This document shows positions 49,299 through 57,932 of a stretch of DNA of 60,556 nt, in pieces (position 1 is the first letter of the stretch; every line of letters begins with the position of its first letter). The notes under the pieces were generated by a model. The model had not been told where the DNA came from and searched no databases. It worked only from the letters and a program-made list of their open reading frames with translations. The stretch is from contig DASYOB010000156.1 in NCBI GenBank assembly GCA_036008175.1, positions 1 through 60,556 on the forward strand, written 5' to 3'. The position numbers were made by a program, and so were the translations under genes. This stretch comes from DATARH01 sp036008175. Lineage in GTDB: Bacteria > Pseudomonadota > Alphaproteobacteria > ATCC43930 > CGMCC-115725.

Positions 49299-50309
49299 AT
49301 GAGCCGCAAGCCGCTGATTCTTTGTGGCGCGGTGTTCGCCGCATTGTTTTTTGCCTGGAGCGCTGCGCCGGCTTTCGCCCAGCCGCTTCCCTGTAATTTC
49401 GCCGCCAAGGTGCATTTCCTGGCGCCCGGAATCCCCTACGACCCCAGCTCCCGTATCCCGCCTCCCCAGGGCGCGCCGGTCGGCCAGCCCTATGCCAATG
49501 ATTTGAACCAGGCCTTCGCGATCGCACCCGTGGCGTTCCAGGCTCAGCTTTGCGGCCTCGATGGGGTTTTTATCGACCAGACCGCCTGCAGCTCCGTGCA
49601 GGATTGCATGGGACATGCCTGGGGGTTTCGGCAACGCAATCCGACTGTCGGCCAGGGACGGTACATCGGCATACCCGGGGCGCTGTGGACTGCCCGACCC
49701 ACCTACAGCCAATTCGCCGATCTTCTGTTCCATGCACTGATTCCATTGAATTCGGCCGGTTATTCCGCCGCAAATTCCGCCGCGAACACCTTTGCGACAA
49801 CGGTATTGGCCGCGCTGGCGCATGAAGTGGGGCATGTGCGCTGGTACGACATCATCGATCCCGGCCGGAACGGGGGTCACAATTTCAATGCGTTCTGCGG
49901 CGGCAATTTCTTCAGCTCATGGCTGGGCGTGCACGCACCGCCGGAGTGGCGAGTGCTGCTGAACTTGAACGAGCGGCGAAATCATCCGCCCCCCGATCAT
50001 CACAGGACCGGTGGCCACGTCACGCAAGTCGATGCCGCGTTGGGGACCCCGCTGGTCGCGGGCGATTTGTTGGACCAGCTTTATGCCCCGAGCGCGCCAT
50101 GGGCGAGTTTTTTTGGCGCGATCTCCCCGGACGAGGATTTTGTCGAAACCTATAAATTCAAGGTGCTGATCAGCGCATCACCGCCGCTGACCTCGTTGCC
50201 GATGACGATCCAGGGCACTGGCGGGATCTACCGCGAAAATGTTCCTGCCGCCTATCTCAGCAACCAGAAGCCGGATCTGGCGACCAAGGTGGGCTGCATA
50301 CCGCTGTAG
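49299..50309 (+). CDS. Secreted HEVGH zincin-like protein, copy 1
   Basis: The 336-residue protein has a signal peptide (PLILCGAVFAALFFAWSAAP, cut after AFA) and the zinc-protease motif HEVGH (His175, Glu176, His179) in ALAHEVGHVRWYD. A second conserved acidic block is ISPDEDFVETYKFKVL, which could supply a third metal ligand. Conserved cysteines (AFCGGNFF, TKVGC) are likely disulfide-bonded. No family known to me fits. It has a GGGGAGAG site before the ATG (a TTG at 49296 also fits). The next gene is a paralogue. The substrate is unknown; self-, envelope- or secreted-protein targets are all possible. Confidence 0.8.
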   Translation: MSRKPLILCGAVFAALFFAWSAAPAFAQPLPCNFAAKVHFLAPGIPYDPSSRIPPPQGAPVGQPYANDLNQAFAIAPVAFQAQLCGLDGVFIDQTACSSVQDCMGHAWGFRQRNPTVGQGRYIGIPGALWTARPTYSQFADLLFHALIPLNSAGYSAANSAANTFATTVLAALAHEVGHVRWYDIIDPGRNGGHNFNAFCGGNFFSSWLGVHAPPEWRVLLNLNERRNHPPPDHHRTGGHVTQVDAALGTPLVAGDLLDQLYAPSAPWASFFGAISPDEDFVETYKFKVLISASPPLTSLPMTIQGTGGIYRENVPAAYLSNQKPDLATKVGCIPL

Positions 50310-50487
50310 GGCTTTGTGCGGCCGTCACATCGGGGGAATGTCGCGTTTCGAAACAGCAGCCGCGAGATAGGCGGGATTATCCCAAAAACCACTAGATGCG
50401 GTTGAAATGCCGCAGCATAATAATCGCGACGGTTGTTAAAGACGCGGCTCCCAAGCCCAAAAAACCTTCTTCGAGGGGAGAAACTTC

Positions 50488-51615
50488 ATGATCCGCAGCG
50501 CCCTGATCCTGTCCGCCACCCTCCTCGCCGCGGTCTGTTTCGCCTGCGTGCTGCCGCCTCCTGCACCGGGGGCTGTCCACGGCCTCACGACGACGGCGTG
50601 CAGCTCGGCCAACACTCCGGCTGAGAATGCGGCAGCCTTCGCCAACAAGGCTGCCAACGGCTACCTGACGAGCCCTGCTGCTATCTATCCGGGAGCCCCC
50701 TTGCCGGTGAGCAGCGCGCTCCCTCAACCGGGTTCAGGTACCCCAGATTACAGCCAGGGCTTGATGAACGCTTTTCTGGCCGCGTCCACCGCCTTCCGCC
50801 AAACGCTGTGTACGCTCGATGCGGTGTACGTCAGTGCGGTCCAATGCACGAACCAGCCATGCTTCGAACAATCATGGGGGTGGTGGCAAAGCAAGCCGAA
50901 TACTCCGAACGGGCGGATCGTTGCTCTTTCGACCGGGCTATGGAACGAAGCCAGCTATTCGTCATATGAGACGGACCTGACTCGGAGCCTGCTGCCGTCG
51001 AATGTGGTCGTTAACTATTCCAATGCGTCCTATTGTTCTTCGCCGACAGTTTGCAATTCAATTGATACCCCAACGATAGCGCTTCTGGCAGCGCTGGCGC
51101 ATGAAGTTGGTCACATCGCGTGGTACTTTCAGGTTCCTTCGTCCTCTCCAACAAGCTTTTGCGGCGGCAATTTTTTCACTGGATGGGTCGCAAGTACGGT
51201 AACGCCGCCTCCGCAGTGGCGCGATCTGTTGTCAGCAGCAGCACGAGACCAAATCAGAAGTAACGGCAACGGCAAATGGCCGTACGTCCATCAACCGCAC
51301 TCGCCGCAGATCGATAGTATCGACCACCCTGGCCCGGGCGATCAAGCGGCGGGCAAATCGGTCTACGCGTTACTTTACAACGGTACGCCTCCGTCGTATC
51401 CGCAGCCATGGGCAAGTTTCTTTGCTGCGCTGTCGCCGGACGAGGATTTTGTGGAGACATATAAATTTGCCGTCTTGACCACTGCCGCTGTCCCCTTGAA
51501 TTCCGTGGCCATCGCGGTTCAAGGATACGGAACTGCGAATATCGCGCAGGATTATTCCGCCGGGAACAGACCGGACTTGACGACGAAGGTCGGCTGCGTA
51601 TCGATCTCATTCTGA
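50488..51615 (+). CDS. Secreted HEVGH zincin-like protein, copy 2
   Basis: The 375-residue paralogue has a signal peptide (SALILSATLLAAVCFACVLP) and ALAHEVGHIAWYF with His205, Glu206 and His209. Shared blocks with copy 1 are CGGNFFTGW, PPPQWRDLL, PWASFFAALSPDEDFVETYK and DLTTKVGC. An extra ~40 residues in the N-terminal half separate the copies. It has several additional Cys pairs (CTNQPCF, YCSSPTVC). The 3' end overlaps the convergent tfuA-like gene by 9 bases. Upstream DNA is similar to that of copy 1, so both are probably controlled alike. Confidence 0.8.
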   Translation: MIRSALILSATLLAAVCFACVLPPPAPGAVHGLTTTACSSANTPAENAAAFANKAANGYLTSPAAIYPGAPLPVSSALPQPGSGTPDYSQGLMNAFLAASTAFRQTLCTLDAVYVSAVQCTNQPCFEQSWGWWQSKPNTPNGRIVALSTGLWNEASYSSYETDLTRSLLPSNVVVNYSNASYCSSPTVCNSIDTPTIALLAALAHEVGHIAWYFQVPSSSPTSFCGGNFFTGWVASTVTPPPQWRDLLSAAARDQIRSNGNGKWPYVHQPHSPQIDSIDHPGPGDQAAGKSVYALLYNGTPPSYPQPWASFFAALSPDEDFVETYKFAVLTTAAVPLNSVAIAVQGYGTANIAQDYSAGNRPDLTTKVGCVSISF

Positions 51616-52362
51616 ACGCCGGTTGGATTTTGCCCCAACGCCGGTGCGGGCAGTCTGCCAGGCGACGGTTTCGGCCAGGGTGTAGCAGACCCGGAGGGGC
51701 GGGATATCGGCGGCGAGGTGGGCGCGGATCGCGGCGAGCATGGCTTCTGCGTCGATGCGCTTCCGGTCGAGGCGGCCGGAGGGGAGCCACTCGGCGAACC
51801 TGCGTAGCGAGGCGGCCGGCAATCCGCGATCGGCGGCGGCCTTCAGCATCGCCTCGTAGCTTCGTTCCTTGTAAAACATTGCCTTGGCGATTTCGGTCAA
51901 GTGCTCGGCTAGATCCGGTGCGAGGATGCCGCCGCGCTCCGCCTCGGCAAGGGTCGCGCGGATGTTGACCATTGCTTCGGTCAGCGGCGGATAGCCGAGC
52001 TCTTCCGGTCCGTGCGATACGGCGACCTCGTCGTCGTCTTCCAGCACGCCGTCGCGGTAGGCCTCGTAAATATGGCCGATGCCGCGCATGCCGAACACGT
52101 CGAGCTCGGCGGCGCGGAGCGCGCCGATGCTGGCGGCGCCGAACACATGGATGCCCTGCGCCATCGCCCACAGGATCTCCTTGTGCCAGACCGTCGGCAC
52201 CACCTCGAAATAGCCGTCGATGACGCCGATCGCCGCCGGCCCGGCGAGCGCCGCCCGGTACAGCTCGCCCTGGCGCACCGGCGGGCGCCATTCGATGCCG
52301 GGCTCCGATGTAGGGCGCATACTCGGCGGCAGCGAGGGGCCGGCGAAGATGATCGCGCTCAA
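51607..52362 (-). CDS. TfuA-like protein
   Basis: The 251-residue product carries the TfuA core: LSAIIFAGPSLPPSM, AIGVIDGYFEVVPTVWHKEI, GIHVFGAASIGALRAAELDV and GMRGIGHIYEAYRDGVLEDD. TfuA proteins work with YcaO enzymes, for example in trifolitoxin synthesis and in thioamide formation, where they are thought to supply or handle sulfur. The TTG at 52362 overlaps the YcaO stop as TTGA, showing translational coupling; a longer frame to 52422 is not needed. Confidence 0.88.
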   Translation of the reverse strand: MSAIIFAGPSLPPSMRPTSEPGIEWRPPVRQGELYRAALAGPAAIGVIDGYFEVVPTVWHKEILWAMAQGIHVFGAASIGALRAAELDVFGMRGIGHIYEAYRDGVLEDDDEVAVSHGPEELGYPPLTEAMVNIRATLAEAERGGILAPDLAEHLTEIAKAMFYKERSYEAMLKAAADRGLPAASLRRFAEWLPSGRLDRKRIDAEAMLAAIRAHLAADIPPLRVCYTLAETVAWQTARTGVGAKSNRRSE

Positions 52363-53609
52363 CGGTTGGCGCTCGCTTCGGCGCGGGGTCCCGGCCGGTA
52401 ATTCGGGTGGTGCGGGTCCCATTCGAGCCCCGGAATGACCAGCCGCACCACCGGGATCGCGAAATCCGGCCGGGTCAGATCGATGGCGATGACGCGCTCG
52501 ATCCCGGCCGTCGCAAGCCGGCCCAAGGCCCAGCGTAGGTCGTCGGTCAGATCATCCGCGGCAAAGCTCGGCACGTTACGCAAGGGAACCGGCGTGTGTT
52601 CGCGGGCCAGCGCGTCGAGCAGCGCGTCGCCGATCTCGGCGCCCGGCGCCTCCTCGTATTCCGATGGCGAGAGATCGTCGCGGATGCCGGCGATATAGGT
52701 CAGCCGGGTCTGCGCCGCCTCGGTCAAGGCGCGTGAGAGGCCGACCGCGCGGTCGGCATGGCAGCCGGAGCCGTGGAAGCGGCGCAGCCGCCGCGGATCG
52801 CCCGGCGCCAGGTCGCGGATTTCGCACAGGAAGGCGGCGATGCCGATATCAGTCGTGACGTTCCACACCCGGACCGCGATCTTCGCGGCCTCGTACTTGG
52901 CGAGCAGCGCATGGCAGTCGGGGTCGTCGACCGCATCGAGTTCGAGCATCTGCCGCGCCCGCTGTTGGATAGGCTGTGCGATCCACAGCGCGACGGCGTC
53001 GCGCTCGACGACTTCGTAAAGCGCCGCGTTGATCGCCTCGATCAGGTGATTGCCCGAGGCAAGCCCGTTCGAGCCGCACAGGAAATAGCCGTCCGGCTGC
53101 TGCAAGGTGTAATCGGTATGCACGATCTCGGCGGGCACCCAGCACGGCTCGCGCCGCAGCAGATCGTAGCCTTCGATCCAGGATATCGGCGCGCCGGTGT
53201 CGAACGGCCTTGCGCCCGGGCAAAGGGAAGCCGGATCGACGACGGTTTCGCTCTCCGTCAGATCGCGATAGGCGGCTTGCCGGCAGGGCCCGATCTCCTC
53301 GGCATGGAAACCTTCGCAGGCCTCCATCAGGGCCGAGGCCATCGCCTGCGGCAGTTCCAGCCCCTTGCCTTGCGACACCGAAACCGAACGCGAATTCGGC
53401 CGCACCGCTATAGCGACCGGGATGCCGATGCGATCGAGCCCGGTGATATTGCCGAGCCGGGTAATTCCCATCCGGCCCATATGCGGCCGGGCGCGCGCGA
53501 GCGTCTCGGAGGGGCCGACGGTGCGGTGCGTCCCCTGGCGAAATACCTTCGGCAAAGGCTGATCAAGCACTTGGGGCAGGGACACCGCGTCCGGACCGTC
53601 AGCCGACAA
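52359..53609 (-). CDS. YcaO-like ATP-dependent amide-activating enzyme
   Basis: The 416-residue product has the YcaO ATP-binding signature: SQGKGLELPQAMASALMEAC with Glu96 and Glu99, then EAINAALYEVVERDAVALW with Glu191, Glu199, Glu202 and Arg203. YcaO enzymes phosphorylate a peptide amide to make azolines or, with TfuA, thioamides. The C-terminus lacks the PxPxP tail of many cyclodehydratases, which favours a TfuA partner. No obvious precursor peptide is present nearby. The start is a TTG at 53609; a GTG at 53585 is possible. It follows the secreted-protein gene by 52 bases. Confidence 0.9.
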   Translation of the reverse strand: MSADGPDAVSLPQVLDQPLPKVFRQGTHRTVGPSETLARARPHMGRMGITRLGNITGLDRIGIPVAIAVRPNSRSVSVSQGKGLELPQAMASALMEACEGFHAEEIGPCRQAAYRDLTESETVVDPASLCPGARPFDTGAPISWIEGYDLLRREPCWVPAEIVHTDYTLQQPDGYFLCGSNGLASGNHLIEAINAALYEVVERDAVALWIAQPIQQRARQMLELDAVDDPDCHALLAKYEAAKIAVRVWNVTTDIGIAAFLCEIRDLAPGDPRRLRRFHGSGCHADRAVGLSRALTEAAQTRLTYIAGIRDDLSPSEYEEAPGAEIGDALLDALAREHTPVPLRNVPSFAADDLTDDLRWALGRLATAGIERVIAIDLTRPDFAIPVVRLVIPGLEWDPHHPNYRPGPRAEASANR

Positions 53610-53661
53610 TCACCCGACCTTACAAAGCACCCGGGAATTAAATTGCCATCCGGCCGTCGAG

Positions 53662-54189
53662 TCAGCGTCGTTCGCTGTTGTCCGTCGTGGTCGTCTTGCC
53701 CTGAACGCGCGGGTTTTGGGAGGGCGTTGTCTGCGCCGGGGTGCCGGGCGCGCTCGGACTGAATCCCGTCGCGGCGGGAGCGCCCGGTAGTTGTGATGTT
53801 CTGCCATTCTCCGCCGGCGCCCAGTGCATACCCGCGCCACCACCGCCGACCAGGATGATCCGGTCCAATATCTTCCGAGGCGAGCCCGCAACCGCGCCGT
53901 CGCGCTCAAGCAGTTGCTGTAGCTGGCGCGCCTCCGCTGTCTCGCCGAGACGCAATTCCTGCGCTGGCTTACCGGATTCAGATACGTAAATTCGTCCGCC
54001 CTGGCTCCAAATTCTCAACTCGCCGAACGTCTTGGCGCTTTGTTGCGGTGTGCGTGGGGACTCGCTGCGGACGTCAATCTCGGTCGTATTGGCATGAACA
54101 TTAGCGGCAGAAAGAGCGCCAAATCCGAGCAACAAGGCGATCCGGCTCGGCAAGCGCAACCATTCCTTCGGGGACCTGGACCAAGCCAT
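53662..54189 (-). CDS. Secreted protein of unknown function, upstream of ycaO
   Basis: The 175-residue product has a signal peptide (LPSRIALLLGFGALSAANVH) and a small domain FGELRIWSQGGRIYVSESGK followed by LGETAEARQLQQLLERDGA. The C-terminal half is low-complexity and rich in Gly, Pro, Thr and Ser (SPSAPGTPAQTTPSQNPRV). I do not recognise it. The ATG at 54189 has GAGGG upstream and is preferred over that at 54207. As the first gene of the YcaO-TfuA operon it is a candidate substrate or partner, but this is inference. Confidence 0.65.
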   Translation of the reverse strand: MAWSRSPKEWLRLPSRIALLLGFGALSAANVHANTTEIDVRSESPRTPQQSAKTFGELRIWSQGGRIYVSESGKPAQELRLGETAEARQLQQLLERDGAVAGSPRKILDRIILVGGGGAGMHWAPAENGRTSQLPGAPAATGFSPSAPGTPAQTTPSQNPRVQGKTTTTDNSERR

Positions 54190-54289
54190 CGCAACCCTCG
54201 ATTGCATTTATTGGGGCCGGCACACTCCCAACCGATATCACGAGCTTTGTAAGTTTGCGATGCTATTACGGCAGCCGCTCGTGGCCAAC

Positions 54290-54318
54290 TAAAAAAGCGC
54301 ATAAGTAGAATGCGCTTC
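54290..54318 (-). terminator. Intrinsic terminator on the minus strand with no gene upstream
   Basis: On the minus strand, AAGCGCAT and ATGCGCTT form a perfect stem around TCTACTT, followed by TTTT. It lies between the secreted-protein gene (minus) and the cyclase gene (plus). It could end a short leader or small RNA of roughly 100 bases, or act as an attenuator ahead of the secreted-protein-YcaO-TfuA operon. Confidence 0.45.
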
Positions 54319-54412
54319 AAATCGTGCCGCGTCATTGGCACGGGCGCTTCGCACCCCTCGGATATGCGCTATAGTCCGTGACTAACAGTTTTCGGCCTGG
54401 GTCCCCCGAATT

Positions 54413-56230
54413 ATGGCCTCGACCCGCCGCCTTGCCGCGATTTTAGCCGCCGACGTTGTCGGCTATTCGCGTTTGATGCGGGCCGATGAGGAAGGGACGC
54501 ATGAGCGCTTCAAGGCGCATCGCCGCGAGCTTCTAGACCCGAAGATAAACGAACACTACGGACGCGTTGTCAAATACACCGGCGATGGCATGCTGGTTGA
54601 ATTCCCCAGCGTCGTCGAGGCCGTGCTTTGCGCGGTCGAAGTGCAATGCGGCATGAGCCATCGCAACCTCGATGTGGCGGGCGACGAGCGCATCACCTTC
54701 CGCATGGGCATCAATCTCGGCGATGTGATCGCGGAGCCCGAGGACATCTATGGCGACGGTGTCAACATCGCGGCGCGGCTGGAGGCATTGGCCGAGCCGA
54801 ATGGCATCTGCATCTCGCAAACGGTATTTGAGCAGATCCGCGATAAACTGCCCTATCCCTTCGAGGATCTCGGGCATCTAAGCGTCAAGAATATCGCCCG
54901 GCCCCTGCATGCATTCGCATTGCCGCCAGAGGTCATCGCCACCTTGCCGGTTCCCGAGATCGTGCAAGTTGCTATGCACAGTGAGACGCAAACCAGAACC
55001 TCAGCTCAGGCGCGCGCTCCGCGTCTGTCCATCGTCGTGCTCCCCTTCACCAACCTGAGCGATGATAGGGAGCAGCAATATTTCGCTGATGCCATAACCG
55101 ACGATGTGACGACCGATCTGTCGCGTATAGCGGGCATGGTGGTGATCTCGCGGAATTCCGCGTTCACCTACCGGGATAAGCCGGTCGAAACGCGGCAGAT
55201 CGGCCGTGAGCTGAACGTGCGTTACGTGCTTGAAGGCAGCGTTCGGCGCGCCGGAAAGCGGGTCCGCGTCAACACTCAATTGATCGATGCCGAAACGGAC
55301 GCGCACTTATGGGCCGAGCGCTTTCACGAAGCCGCTGACGACCTGTTCAGCCTGCAAGACGAAGTAACAAGCCAAATCGCAGTTGCGCTCAATCTCGAAC
55401 TGATCGGCGCCGAGGCAGCGCGGCCGACCGAAGACCCGGATGCTCTTGACTACATGCTTCGCGGACGGGCGGCTCTTTACCATCATGAAGGTTCGACACC
55501 GGAGAGATTTGCGGAAGCGATACGTCTTTTTGAAAGCGCATTAATGCGCGATCCCGACTCGGTCGATACGCAGGCTTTGCTAGTGGTTGCGCTTACCGAG
55601 CGTGTACTCGAACAGATAAGCGAATCGGTCAAGGACGATCTCGAATACGCGGAAAGGCTGATTGAGCGCCTGTCGGCCTCATCGCCTCGGCATGCGCTCA
55701 CCCATTTCGCAAAAGGTCATATCCTTCGTGCCCACCGCAGATACGAGGCTGCTATCCCGGAATACGAAGCCGCGGTCGCAGTCAATCGCAACTGGGTGGT
55801 CGCGATCGCCGCACTCGGAGTCTGCAAGCTCTTTGCTGGCTTCATCGAAGAAGCGATCCCGCCTCAGCAGCAAGCGATCCGCCTCAGTCCGCGCGACCCC
55901 CGGGTCCCGAACTGGTATTGGCGGATCGGCATGGTCCATCTGCTGCAAGCGCGCACCGATGAAGCGATCACATGGCTTGAGAAGGCGCGCAGTGGCAATC
56001 CTCGCCTCCCGGGCCCCCATGCCTGGCTGGCCTCGGCGTATGCTCTCAAGGACGACGTGGCGCGCGCCGCAGTCGAACTCGCCGAGGCGTGGCGGCTCAC
56101 CAATGACGAACGTTATGCGACCATTGCCCGCTTCAAATCGGTCCAGTCCCTTGGCTCGCCCAAGAACCTTGCGATTGCGGAAGACACGTTTTTCGCTGGG
56201 CTGCGCAAGGCCGGCGTGCCCGAGGAGTAG
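54413..56230 (+). CDS. Class III adenylate/guanylate cyclase with TolB-like and TPR domains
   Basis: The 605-residue product has the cyclase domain first: LAADVVGYSRLMRADEEGTH with metal-binding Asp14, and VKYTGDGMLVEF with Asp58, then VNIAARLEALAEPNGICIS. A middle domain (LSIVVLPFTNLSDDREQQYF, VRYVLEGSVRRAGKRVRVNT) is TolB-N-like, and the C-terminal third is TPR-like (YEAAIPEYEAAVAVNRNWVV). It probably makes cAMP under control of the TPR part. Such proteins occur in many copies in rhizobia and relatives. It is monocistronic. Confidence 0.92.
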   Translation: MASTRRLAAILAADVVGYSRLMRADEEGTHERFKAHRRELLDPKINEHYGRVVKYTGDGMLVEFPSVVEAVLCAVEVQCGMSHRNLDVAGDERITFRMGINLGDVIAEPEDIYGDGVNIAARLEALAEPNGICISQTVFEQIRDKLPYPFEDLGHLSVKNIARPLHAFALPPEVIATLPVPEIVQVAMHSETQTRTSAQARAPRLSIVVLPFTNLSDDREQQYFADAITDDVTTDLSRIAGMVVISRNSAFTYRDKPVETRQIGRELNVRYVLEGSVRRAGKRVRVNTQLIDAETDAHLWAERFHEAADDLFSLQDEVTSQIAVALNLELIGAEAARPTEDPDALDYMLRGRAALYHHEGSTPERFAEAIRLFESALMRDPDSVDTQALLVVALTERVLEQISESVKDDLEYAERLIERLSASSPRHALTHFAKGHILRAHRRYEAAIPEYEAAVAVNRNWVVAIAALGVCKLFAGFIEEAIPPQQQAIRLSPRDPRVPNWYWRIGMVHLLQARTDEAITWLEKARSGNPRLPGPHAWLASAYALKDDVARAAVELAEAWRLTNDERYATIARFKSVQSLGSPKNLAIAEDTFFAGLRKAGVPEE

Positions 56231-56247
56231 CGCGCCAACAGCGCCCT

Positions 56248-57585
56248 TCAGAATTGCAGATGCGCGCGCAGCGCGAAGATCGAAACGGGGCCGCGGTCGC
56301 GGTTGTAGGCGGGGTTGGCGACGAACTGGTAATCCGCCGTCAGCGACAAGGGCTTCACCACCTGAAAGCGGTAATAGGCTTCAAGGATGTCCTCGGTGCC
56401 GTAACTCAGCTTGCCGTCGCCGACCAGAACGCCGAGACCGCCGGCTTCGAGAAATCGGGCATGGACGCTTGACAGCGCGTTGACGACCCCGGCGACGCCG
56501 ACCGTGTCGTCCGCGCGCTGCCACGCCGTCCCTTTCAGGCTCACGCCCACAAGGCCGCTGCGATCGATGTCGGTGAACGACATGATCTCATTGCGCCCGT
56601 CATTGTAGCTGAACCGGGCGAACGCGCCGAGATCGTCGCTGATCGCCTGCTCGAAATTAACAACGAACCCCTCCTTGAGACGGTCCTTGCGGGTCTGGGT
56701 GATGTCGACTCCGGGAACCGACAGCGCCTCCGCATAGCTGCCTTCAAAGCCGCGGTTGACGAAACCGAGGAGGCGCAGCTTCCCCGATTTCCCGTATAGC
56801 TCGTAGCGCTCCTCGAGCTCGGCCTGATAGCCGCCGCGCTGAAGTATCCGGGTTTCGAGATCGCGGTCGTTCGAGCGTTTCGGCATCAGGAATCCGCCGG
56901 CGCGCAGCGCCCAGTCCTTCTGGTTCAGTTCGGCGGCGATGCCGTCGCTGAAGCCCTTCTGGTCGGCGGCGTAATCGTAGGCGCCGCCTTCCCAGATGGA
57001 CCAGTTGAGGAAGTCGTTGCGCGGGTCGTGCGCGTAGGCGTTGTTGTCGAACAGATCGTTGGCCGCCAGCTTGCCGGCATAGATCGTCACTCGCGACACG
57101 TCGCGCGTGCCGGCGACCTGGTTGAGGTCGTCCTCGACCTGCTCCTGTTCGCCGCCGAGCCCGATCGTCTGGACGAGATAGAAGCGGGCGATGTTGAGCT
57201 TCGGCGCGTGCTCTCCAGCCTTCTGTGCCTCGCCGTTGGAAAAGCCCGCCAGACCGGTGGTGTGGCTGAGCCCGAAGCCCTGGTTCAACTCCGGATCGAG
57301 ATAGAGCGCGCCGCCCTGCCAGAGCGTGCGGCCGAGATAGGCCGTCGCGCTCATGGTCTCGTCCATGCGATTGCCGGGGTTGAGACTGTTCGGCCCGCTA
57401 TAAGGCGAGCGGAAGGCGGGGTGGCCCTGATCGATCGCCGTGTACTGGTAGTGCGTGCTCCAGTCGCCCGGCAACGCGGTGGCGAGCAACTCCACGCCTG
57501 CCGGAACCGCAAGATCGACCGGCGCTTTTTGGGCAGCGGCGGACGTGGAAACCAGTATCAGGACGGTACAGACGGCGATCCGCAT
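56248..57585 (-). CDS. OprB-type porin under a cobalamin riboswitch
   Basis: The 445-residue outer-membrane protein has a signal peptide (RIAVCTVLILVSTSAAAQ) and OprB-type features: SGPNSLNPGNRMDETMSATA, LDPELNQGFGLSHTTGLAGF, NAYAHDPRNDFLNWSIWE and the C-terminal VANPAYNRDRGPVSIFALRA ending in Phe. A sixteen- or eighteen-strand barrel is expected. Annotated relatives are called carbohydrate porins. The upstream cobalamin riboswitch (57688-57858) makes a cobalt or corrinoid-related solute more likely. GAGG precedes the ATG. The MgtC gene lies upstream on the same strand. Confidence 0.9.
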   Translation of the reverse strand: MRIAVCTVLILVSTSAAAQKAPVDLAVPAGVELLATALPGDWSTHYQYTAIDQGHPAFRSPYSGPNSLNPGNRMDETMSATAYLGRTLWQGGALYLDPELNQGFGLSHTTGLAGFSNGEAQKAGEHAPKLNIARFYLVQTIGLGGEQEQVEDDLNQVAGTRDVSRVTIYAGKLAANDLFDNNAYAHDPRNDFLNWSIWEGGAYDYAADQKGFSDGIAAELNQKDWALRAGGFLMPKRSNDRDLETRILQRGGYQAELEERYELYGKSGKLRLLGFVNRGFEGSYAEALSVPGVDITQTRKDRLKEGFVVNFEQAISDDLGAFARFSYNDGRNEIMSFTDIDRSGLVGVSLKGTAWQRADDTVGVAGVVNALSSVHARFLEAGGLGVLVGDGKLSYGTEDILEAYYRFQVVKPLSLTADYQFVANPAYNRDRGPVSIFALRAHLQF

Positions 57586-57687
57586 ACGACCTCGCGGTAA
57601 CGTGACCCGTCACCGCATCGCAAGCCGTTTCGTAGAGAAACGATCTCCGCCAGGACACCCCGCCCAGCGTGCGCGCGTGACCACGTC

Positions 57688-57858
57688 GACGGCAGGTCTC
57701 CTGGCTCGCGGGTCATTGCCTTGCGCCGCCTTCCCGGTTTCCCAGTGGCCTGATTGGCGCTTGGCTCGCCGCTCACAGTTGCGGGGGCAGCCGCAGCTTC
57801 GGATCTCCTGAAAGTTGACCCTTACCGCGTTCCCTTTTGATCCCCGAAGGGAACCGTC
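57688..57858 (-). promoter_or_regulatory. Cobalamin (B12) riboswitch
   Basis: On the minus strand the conserved blocks come in order: GGTTCCC and AAAAGGGAACGCGGT, then GCCCCCGCAACTGTGAGCGG, GGCCACTGG with GGGAAGGC, and the B12 box AGCCAGGAGACCTGCC near 57691-57707. Binding of adenosylcobalamin normally stops expression of the gene downstream. That gene is the porin starting at 57585, with about 100 bases of leader, which has a short CGTTT/AAACG hairpin. The control point could be translation or transcription. Confidence 0.93.
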
Positions 57859-57932
57859 GCTCATACGCTGTCACCTGAGATAGAGGAGGTCAACCGCAAT
57901 TAAACCTCCTGGGGACATCGTCGGCTCTCACC

